This document shows, one piece after another, positions 1 through 3,659 of a stretch of DNA of 5,159 bases; position 1 is the stretch's first letter, and the number at the start of each line of letters is the position of its first letter. Under the pieces are notes generated by a model. The model saw only the letters and a list, made by a program, of their open reading frames with translations, did no database searches and was not told the DNA's origin. Location: assembly GCA_007131435.1 (NCBI GenBank), contig SLQM01000019.1:1-5159 (forward strand), in the 5' to 3' direction. The position numbers and the translations under genes were made by a program. This stretch comes from Syntrophomonadaceae bacterium. GTDB taxonomy: Bacteria > Bacillota > Dethiobacteria > DTU022.

Positions 1-50
1 CGGTAGATTTCTATATCTTTTGTGCTTTCTATCAGCTCTATCTTATTCAT
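1..50 (-). CDS. 5' end of an unidentified protein (partial, runs off left edge)
   Basis: Only the first 16 codons and part of the next are inside the window, reading leftward from an ATG at 50-48. The peptide is MNKIELIESTKDIEIY, a charged, soluble-looking N-terminus without signal peptide or membrane segment. The start is well supported: a consensus AAGGAGG lies 7 bases upstream and a good sigma-A-type promoter lies upstream of that, so this is a real gene start rather than a chance ORF. The gene is divergent from the inositol phosphate synthase gene, with 154 bp between the two start codons. Too little is visible to name a family or function. Confidence 0.75.
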   Translation of the reverse strand, partial: MNKIELIESTKDIEIY

Positions 51-57
51 TTATAAA

Positions 58-64
58 CCTCCTT
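58..64 (-). promoter_or_regulatory. Ribosome binding site of the left-edge gene
   Basis: On the minus strand this reads AAGGAGG, a full match to the anti-Shine-Dalgarno sequence, with a 7-base spacer to the ATG at 50-48. It fixes the start of the partial gene. Confidence 0.85.
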
Positions 65-85
65 GGTGGTCACCCAACATTTACT

Positions 86-114
86 ATTTTATTTCTCATT
101 TTATATTTTTTCAA
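86..114 (-). promoter_or_regulatory. Sigma-A-type promoter for the left-edge gene
   Basis: Read on the minus strand there is a TTGAAA -35 box (positions 114-109) and a TAAAAT -10 box (positions 91-86), separated by exactly 17 bp. Each box matches the consensus at five of six bases. Transcription would begin near position 79, giving a leader of about 28 nt that contains the RBS. The surroundings are AT-rich, so some chance matching is possible, but the optimal spacing and position favour a true promoter. Confidence 0.65.
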
Positions 115-121
115 GGAATTA

Positions 122-151
122 TTTCCCTTATAGCTAATGTTGCGTTATAAT
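122..151 (+). promoter_or_regulatory. Probable promoter of ino1 (good -10, weak -35)
   Basis: A perfect TATAAT lies at 146-151, about 53 bases before the ino1 ATG. No good -35 box is seen at the right distance; the best is TTTCCC at 122-127 with an 18-bp spacer. Transcription would start near 158 and give a leader of about 47 nt. The -10 box is convincing. The poor -35 suggests a weak or activator-dependent promoter, which is inference. It is back to back with the left-edge gene's promoter without overlapping its core boxes. Confidence 0.5.
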
Positions 152-204
152 AATTTTTGGGAATAAACAATCACATTAAATAAAGCAGGAAGAGGGAAGT
201 TGAA

Positions 205-1299
205 ATGTCTAAAGTAAAAATCGCCATAGTTGGCGTGGGTAATTGTGCCGGCGCCTTAATACAGGGTATTAACTACTATCGTAATAAAAGCAAGGAAGAT
301 GCTATCGGGTTAATGCACTGGGATATTGGCGGCTATAAGCCATATGACCTGGAAGTGGTAGCAGCCTTTGATGTAGATAAAAGAAAAGTAGGCAGAGATG
401 TTAGTGAGTCAATATTTGCCCTGCCAAACTGTGGCCATGTATTTTTCCCTGATATTCCCTTTTCAGGAGTAAAAGTAGAAATGGGAAAAGTTCTTGACGG
501 CGTATCAAGTCATATGCTTTCATTTGAAGAAGACTACACTTTTGTTTTAAGCAGCGAGCATGAAAAAGAAAAAGATGAAATTACCGAGATTCTGAGTTTA
601 TCGGGGGCAGAGGTTCTACTAAACTACCTGCCTGCCGGCTCAGAAGAGGCGGCAAGGTTTTATGCTGAATGCGCCCTGGAAGCAGGTGTTGCATACATCA
701 ACAATATCCCAGTATTCATAGCCAGTGATCCTTTGTGGGCTAAAAAGTTTGCCGATAAAAATATTCCAATAATCGGAGATGATATCAAATCGCAGATGGG
801 CGCAACAATTCTCCATCGCGCGTTGGCAGAGCTTTTCAGTAAGAGAGGTGTAAAGCTTGAAAGGTCTTACCAGCTAAATACCGGTGGTAATACCGATTTT
901 TTAAATATGACTAATGGAGAGCGCCTGGCAACCAAGCGAATTTCTAAAACTGAAGCCGTTCAGTCGGCAGCAGGAAAGCGGCTTGCCGATCGCGATATAC
1001 ATATTGGCCCCAGCGATTATGTGTCCTGGCAGAAGGATAACAAAGTATGTTTTTTGCGGATGGAAGGACAGATTTTCGGTGATGTGCCTATTAACCTCGA
1101 AATGCGCCTCAGTGTAGAAGATTCACCCAATTCAGCAGGCATTGCCATAGATGCAGTCCGCTGCTGTAAACTTGCCCTGGACAGGGGTATAGGCGGGGTT
1201 CTTGAAGGCCCCTCGGCATTCTTTTCAAAGCACCCGCCAAAACAGTACCCCGATCACGAGGCCTACCTCCTGACCGAAAAATTTATTAACGGTAAATAA
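205..1299 (+). CDS. ino1: myo-Inositol-1-phosphate synthase (inositol-3-phosphate synthase)
   Basis: This cytoplasmic, NAD-dependent enzyme isomerises D-glucose 6-phosphate to 1L-myo-inositol 1-phosphate, the first step to inositol lipids, inositol-phosphate solutes or inositol-based thiols. At 364 residues it has the length of the short bacterial/archaeal form (the mycobacterial enzyme is about the same; eukaryotic ones exceed 500). The N-terminal Rossmann fold carries the NAD-binding motif GVGNCAGAL at residues 10-18. Other family hallmarks are YLPAGSEEA (141-149), GDDIKSQMGAT (191-201) with the conserved Lys195 in the catalytic centre, NTGGNTDFLNM (225-235) and SVEDSPNSAG (303-312). The ATG is preceded by AGAGGG at 191-196, 8 bases upstream, and no better start exists. 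It appears monocistronic: its left neighbour is divergent and its right neighbour convergent, so the context does not reveal the fate of the inositol. All key motifs are intact. Family assignment is very secure. Confidence 0.97.
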   Translation: MSKVKIAIVGVGNCAGALIQGINYYRNKSKEDAIGLMHWDIGGYKPYDLEVVAAFDVDKRKVGRDVSESIFALPNCGHVFFPDIPFSGVKVEMGKVLDGVSSHMLSFEEDYTFVLSSEHEKEKDEITEILSLSGAEVLLNYLPAGSEEAARFYAECALEAGVAYINNIPVFIASDPLWAKKFADKNIPIIGDDIKSQMGATILHRALAELFSKRGVKLERSYQLNTGGNTDFLNMTNGERLATKRISKTEAVQSAAGKRLADRDIHIGPSDYVSWQKDNKVCFLRMEGQIFGDVPINLEMRLSVEDSPNSAGIAIDAVRCCKLALDRGIGGVLEGPSAFFSKHPPKQYPDHEAYLLTEKFINGK

Positions 1300-1330
1300 T
1301 ATCAATACCGCTAAATCGAAAACGACCTGA

Positions 1331-1362
1331 AACCTGAAACGGGGACGGTTCTTTTTTCAGGT
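1331..1362 (+). repeat. REP-like unit A (perfect inverted partner of unit C)
   Basis: This 32-bp sequence is the exact reverse complement of 1444-1475. Internally AACCTGAAA (1331-1339) pairs with TTTCAGGTT (1355-1363), a 9-bp stem around a 15-nt loop that contains the GGGGACGG core. The stem is followed by TTTT (1362-1365), so in an ino1 transcript it could act as a weak terminator about 32 bases after the stop codon. Confidence 0.9.
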
Positions 1363-1389
1363 TTTGATTAAGATTGCACCTGATCTCCT

Positions 1390-1420
1390 ACCTGAAAAAG
1401 GGACAGTTCTTTTTTCAGGT
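1390..1420 (+). repeat. REP-like unit B (diverged direct copy of A)
   Basis: This 31-bp unit is in the same orientation as unit A and differs at three positions: the CGGGGACGG core has become AAGGGACAG. Two of the changes lengthen the perfect stem to ACCTGAAAAA/TTTTTCAGGT, 10 bp. The divergence shows it is older than, or independent of, the identical A/C pair. Confidence 0.85.
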
Positions 1421-1430
1421 TTTATTATAT
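1390..1430 (+). terminator. Terminator-like hairpin for ino1 (made from repeat unit B)
   Basis: In a plus-strand transcript, 1390-1399 pairs perfectly with 1411-1420. G-U and G-C pairs inside can extend the stem toward a 3-nt loop at 1404-1406. The hairpin is followed by TTTTATTATAT (1420-1430), a U-rich tail. It lies about 90 bases after the ino1 stop and is the best intrinsic terminator candidate for that gene. The stem is AT-rich, so efficiency is uncertain; unit A upstream could contribute. No equally good terminator for the convergent flavoenzyme gene was seen. Confidence 0.5.
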
Positions 1431-1443
1431 CTGCCGCCAGCCT

Positions 1444-1475
1444 ACCTGAAAAAAGAACCGTCCCCGTTTCAGGTT
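1444..1475 (-). repeat. REP-like unit C (inverted copy of A)
   Basis: This unit is an exact 32-bp inverted copy of unit A (1331-1362), separated from it by 81 bp that contain unit B. A transcript across the region could fold either into individual small hairpins or into one long A:C duplex with B in its loop. Perfect identity implies recent duplication or gene conversion. Confidence 0.9.
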
Positions 1476-1492
1476 CGTCCCCGTTTCAGGTT
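1476..1492 (-). repeat. 17-bp tandem duplication of the end of unit C
   Basis: CGTCCCCGTTTCAGGTT occurs twice without a gap, at 1459-1475 (the end of unit C) and again here. The second copy contains only half of the repeat unit and has no partner arm, so it looks like a truncated unit formed by slippage or an abortive copying event. Confidence 0.85.
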
Positions 1493-1505
1493 TGGGTAAG
1501 CTTTT

Positions 1506-3497
1506 TTATAAAGTTAAGGCAAGATCGAAGCCTTCACGGACGGCTTCGTTTATTTTGCGAGGTTTCTTAGCGTCGCCGATAACATGTAAATTATTTACTT
1601 TGTCTTTGAGTTCTTCTTCAAGGCTGTTATTGGCAACAGCTCCGATTGCTAGAACTACCGTATCTGCCGGAAGCAGGGTTTCAACATCTTCCTGGATAAT
1701 TATAACTCCATCTTGATTTATCTCCTTAACTGAGCACTGGTCTTTAACTTTAACGCCAAGACGATGTATGCATTTTATTACCACCCAGCGGGTGCTGATG
1801 CCGATGTCGCGGCCTATTCCTTTTTCCATTTCGACCAGGGTGACATTGCGGGTCCCACGATTCAGTAATTCTTTAAGCTTTTCAGGCGTTTCAGCATCAT
1901 TCTCCATTAAGAATTTAAGGGTATCTGCCGATATAGCGCCCATTTCTGCCGTGGCAACTGCCGTTTCACATCCGACTGAACCTCCACCGATAACTACTAC
2001 TTTTTCACCTGGAATAACTGAACCATCAAGTATTTGCAACGCATTTACTACATGGGGGTGCCCGTTTATGGGAAATGGTGCTTCGGCACCACGGGCTCCC
2101 GTAGCTAATATAACCTCATCATATTTTTCCGCCGCTATTTCTTCTGCCGTTGCATTCCGGTTCAAAACTACTTCAACACCGTTAATGGACAACTGGTTTT
2201 CAAGATAATGAAGAAAAGTTATAAAATCATGCTTGCCAGGCGGCATGGCCGCATAGCTGAGATGACCTCCCAGCCTTTCCCCCTTTTCCCATAGCGATAC
2301 CAAGTGGCCCCTTTCAGCGGCCGTTACAGCAGCCTGAATGCCAGCCGGGCCACCGCCGATGACCAACACTTTTTTAGGTTTATCTGCCGGTTTTTGTTCG
2401 ATTTCATGCTCACGCCCTGCTTCCGGATTAATACTGCAGTGTACATCCTGGAAGGTAAAGACCATGTCAAGGCAGCCCTGGTTGCAGGCTATGCAGCGCC
2501 TGATTGCCCCATAATCGCCCTCTCTTGCTTTATTCGGTAGGTCAGGATCGGCTATCAGGGGACGTCCCATGTTAACCATGTCAGCCAGGTGATGCTGCAG
2601 TATTTGCTCGGCAACAATTGGGTCATTAATCCTGTTGCTGGCAATAACAGGAACGCTGACAACTTTCTTAATTCCATAAGCCAGGTAAGCAAAAGCGCCC
2701 CGGGGAAGCTCGCCGGTAATCTGGGGTACCCTTGATTCATGCCAGCCCCCGGTGACATTAAAACAGTCAACACCTTCTAATTCAAGTTCAGCGGCAAATT
2801 TTGCGGCCTCCTCGTTTGTATTGCTGCCGGGCATAAAATCATGGCCGGAGAGGCGAATAATTACTGGGTAATCAGGGCCAACCTTTTCCCTGATTTTGCG
2901 AATAACTTCTTTTCCAAAGCGGGATCGGTTTTCCCATGACCCCCCGTATTGATCAGTGCGCTCGTTAGTTATGGGCGAAAGAAATTGGCAGATCAGGTAC
3001 CCCGCACTGGCGATCACCTCCACCGCATCAAAACCTGCTTCCCTGGTCCTTCTGGCTGCTTCACCAATGTTTTCTATTACCGTGTGTATATCTTCTATGG
3101 TCATTTCTTTCGGTGTTTCCCTGGTTAGTCGTGAAGCGATGGCAGAAGGGGCCAGCGGTTGCTGACCGGTCATCATGCTGTGCGTATAGCGTCCGGCTTG
3201 GTAAAGCTGGGTTGCAGCAGCCGCGCCATTTTCTTTAATAGTTTTAGAAAGCTTTTGAAGGCCCGGTATAAACTTATCATCATGCAGGCCAATCATCATT
3301 GGCCCCATGCCAACTGTATCAACAGTGCAACCCCCAACGGTTATTAATCCGGCACCACCCAGTGCCCTTGCCCTGTAATAGCAAATCAGCCTTTCATTTA
3401 CAAAGCCTTCCGGGGTATAACAATGATGGATGGCCGGCATGGCAATGCGATTTTTCAAATCCAGCTGGCCTATCTTAATTGGTTCAAATAGTTTCAT
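1506..3497 (-). CDS. 2,4-dienoyl-CoA reductase / enoate reductase family FMN-FeS-FAD oxidoreductase
   Basis: This 663-residue cytoplasmic flavoenzyme is predicted to pass electrons from NAD(P)H via FAD and a 4Fe-4S cluster to FMN and reduce a C=C bond conjugated to a carboxylate or CoA thioester. The N-terminal Old Yellow Enzyme barrel (about 1-330) has QLYQAGR (97-103), Tyr167 in AGYLI and His253 in GWHESRVPQI, matching the proton-donor Tyr and active-site His of E. coli FadH, plus phosphate-binding GRPLIADPDLP (311-321). Cluster ligands are Cys335, 338, 342 and 354 (CxxCxxxCx11C). The FAD site is GGGPAG at 381-386 and the second dinucleotide site GGGSVG at 504-509. Length and domain order fit both FadH and clostridial enoate reductases, so the exact substrate is open. 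The start is the ATG at 3497-3495, with AGGAG 8 bases upstream and a normal family N-terminus (MKLFEPIKIG). The frame stays open upstream to an ATG at 3677, but that would add 60 unsupported residues overlapping the divergent gene. It is divergent from an acyl-CoA synthetase, which suggests a shared pathway. Confidence 0.93.
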   Translation of the reverse strand: MKLFEPIKIGQLDLKNRIAMPAIHHCYTPEGFVNERLICYYRARALGGAGLITVGGCTVDTVGMGPMMIGLHDDKFIPGLQKLSKTIKENGAAAATQLYQAGRYTHSMMTGQQPLAPSAIASRLTRETPKEMTIEDIHTVIENIGEAARRTREAGFDAVEVIASAGYLICQFLSPITNERTDQYGGSWENRSRFGKEVIRKIREKVGPDYPVIIRLSGHDFMPGSNTNEEAAKFAAELELEGVDCFNVTGGWHESRVPQITGELPRGAFAYLAYGIKKVVSVPVIASNRINDPIVAEQILQHHLADMVNMGRPLIADPDLPNKAREGDYGAIRRCIACNQGCLDMVFTFQDVHCSINPEAGREHEIEQKPADKPKKVLVIGGGPAGIQAAVTAAERGHLVSLWEKGERLGGHLSYAAMPPGKHDFITFLHYLENQLSINGVEVVLNRNATAEEIAAEKYDEVILATGARGAEAPFPINGHPHVVNALQILDGSVIPGEKVVVIGGGSVGCETAVATAEMGAISADTLKFLMENDAETPEKLKELLNRGTRNVTLVEMEKGIGRDIGISTRWVVIKCIHRLGVKVKDQCSVKEINQDGVIIIQEDVETLLPADTVVLAIGAVANNSLEEELKDKVNNLHVIGDAKKPRKINEAVREGFDLALTL
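1526..1556 (+). terminator. Possible plus-strand terminator inside the 3' end of the flavoenzyme gene
   Basis: CGAAGCC (1526-1532) and GGCTTCG (1542-1548) form a perfect 7-bp GC-rich stem with a 9-nt loop, followed by TTTATTTT (1549-1556). On the plus strand this has the form of an intrinsic terminator and could stop read-through from ino1 into the antisense of the convergent gene. It lies within the codons for a conserved-looking EAVREGF segment, so the palindrome may be a coding coincidence. Confidence 0.3.
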
Positions 3498-3505
3498 ATT
3501 ATCAA

Positions 3506-3510
3506 CTCCT
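3506..3510 (-). promoter_or_regulatory. Ribosome binding site that decides the flavoenzyme start
   Basis: The minus strand reads AGGAG followed by an 8-base spacer (TTGATAAT) and the ATG at 3497-3495. This selects the internal ATG over the far upstream in-frame ATG at 3677, which has no comparable signal and lies inside the coding region of the divergent gene. Confidence 0.8.
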
Positions 3511-3586
3511 ATTCTGTTGCATGATTTTCTACCGGTAATATATTCACCATGCAGCTTGAGATGCCTGCTAATGAATGATAAGTTTG

Positions 3587-3606
3587 TTACTAAGATCTTA
3601 TAGTAA
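3587..3606. promoter_or_regulatory. Possible operator palindrome in the divergent region
   Basis: The segment TTACTAAGATCTTATAGTAA has TTACTA and TAGTAA arms around a core that includes the 10-bp perfect palindrome TAAGATCTTA (3591-3600). The arms and core are slightly out of register, so it is not one perfect dyad. It overlaps the best -10 candidates on both strands, a position where one bound repressor could control both genes. No regulator gene is present in the window. Confidence 0.35.
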
Positions 3607-3641
3607 GCAGGAAATAAACGAATTGTCTTGAATTTTACAAC

Positions 3642-3659
3642 AAGGAGGCGATCAAGATT
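3642..3659 (+). promoter_or_regulatory. RBS with ATT start codon of the acyl-CoA synthetase gene
   Basis: AAGGAGG at 3642-3648 is followed by 8 bases and then ATT at 3657-3659, in frame with the synthetase. The first in-frame ATG (3684-3686) is 35 bases from this RBS and has no Shine-Dalgarno of its own; no ATG, GTG or TTG lies in frame at a useful distance. An in-frame TAA at 3615-3617 closes the frame upstream. ATT is a rare but known bacterial start (infC is the classic case). Confidence 0.6.

Larger units (their letters stand above)
1325..1493. repeat. REP-like repeat cluster between convergent genes
   Basis: The 206-bp gap between the stop codons of ino1 and the flavoenzyme gene holds no gene but a compact cluster of one repeat family. 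It contains two 31-bp units in direct orientation, one inverted unit, a 17-bp partial unit at the right end, and a 7-bp remnant (ACCTGAA, 1325-1331) directly abutting the first unit. Each unit is itself a hairpin: CCTGAAA and TTTCAGG ends flank a GGGGACGGTTC core. I recall very similar dispersed repeats in Clostridia and other bacteria, sometimes near REP-associated tyrosine transposases (Y1/IS200-like), but no transposase is in this window, so any mobility would be in trans. A position between convergent gene ends is typical of REP elements. Confidence 0.85.
3498..3656. promoter_or_regulatory. Divergent intergenic region between flavoenzyme and acyl-CoA synthetase genes
   Basis: This stretch of 159 bp must hold both promoters unless one gene is transcribed from elsewhere. 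No strong sigma-A promoter was found on either strand. Candidate -10 boxes are TATAGT at 3599-3604 (plus) and TATAAG at 3602-3597 (minus), both inside the palindromic segment at 3587-3606 and both lacking a good -35 box. A second imperfect palindrome, GGTAATATATTCACC, is at 3534-3548. The weak boxes with nearby symmetry suggest regulated divergent transcription, which is inference. Confidence 0.45.

Noticed and set aside
51..204. Riboswitch or long structured leader upstream of ino1
   Set aside because: From the predicted transcription start near 158 the leader is only about 47 nt, AT-rich and without convincing stems or a recognisable aptamer.
1325..1493. CRISPR array
   Set aside because: The repeats are too few, occur in both orientations, differ in spacing and include a tandem copy with no spacer; no cas genes are present.
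1364..1716. Small plus-strand ORFs (1364-1570 and 1492-1716)
   Set aside because: The first is made largely of the repeat units and the second is antisense to the flavoenzyme gene; neither has an RBS or recognisable protein features.
1768..3347. Several plus-strand ORFs of 60-146 codons antisense to the flavoenzyme gene
   Set aside because: The flavoenzyme is an intact, motif-rich protein on the other strand; these are frame shadows with low-complexity composition and no start signals.
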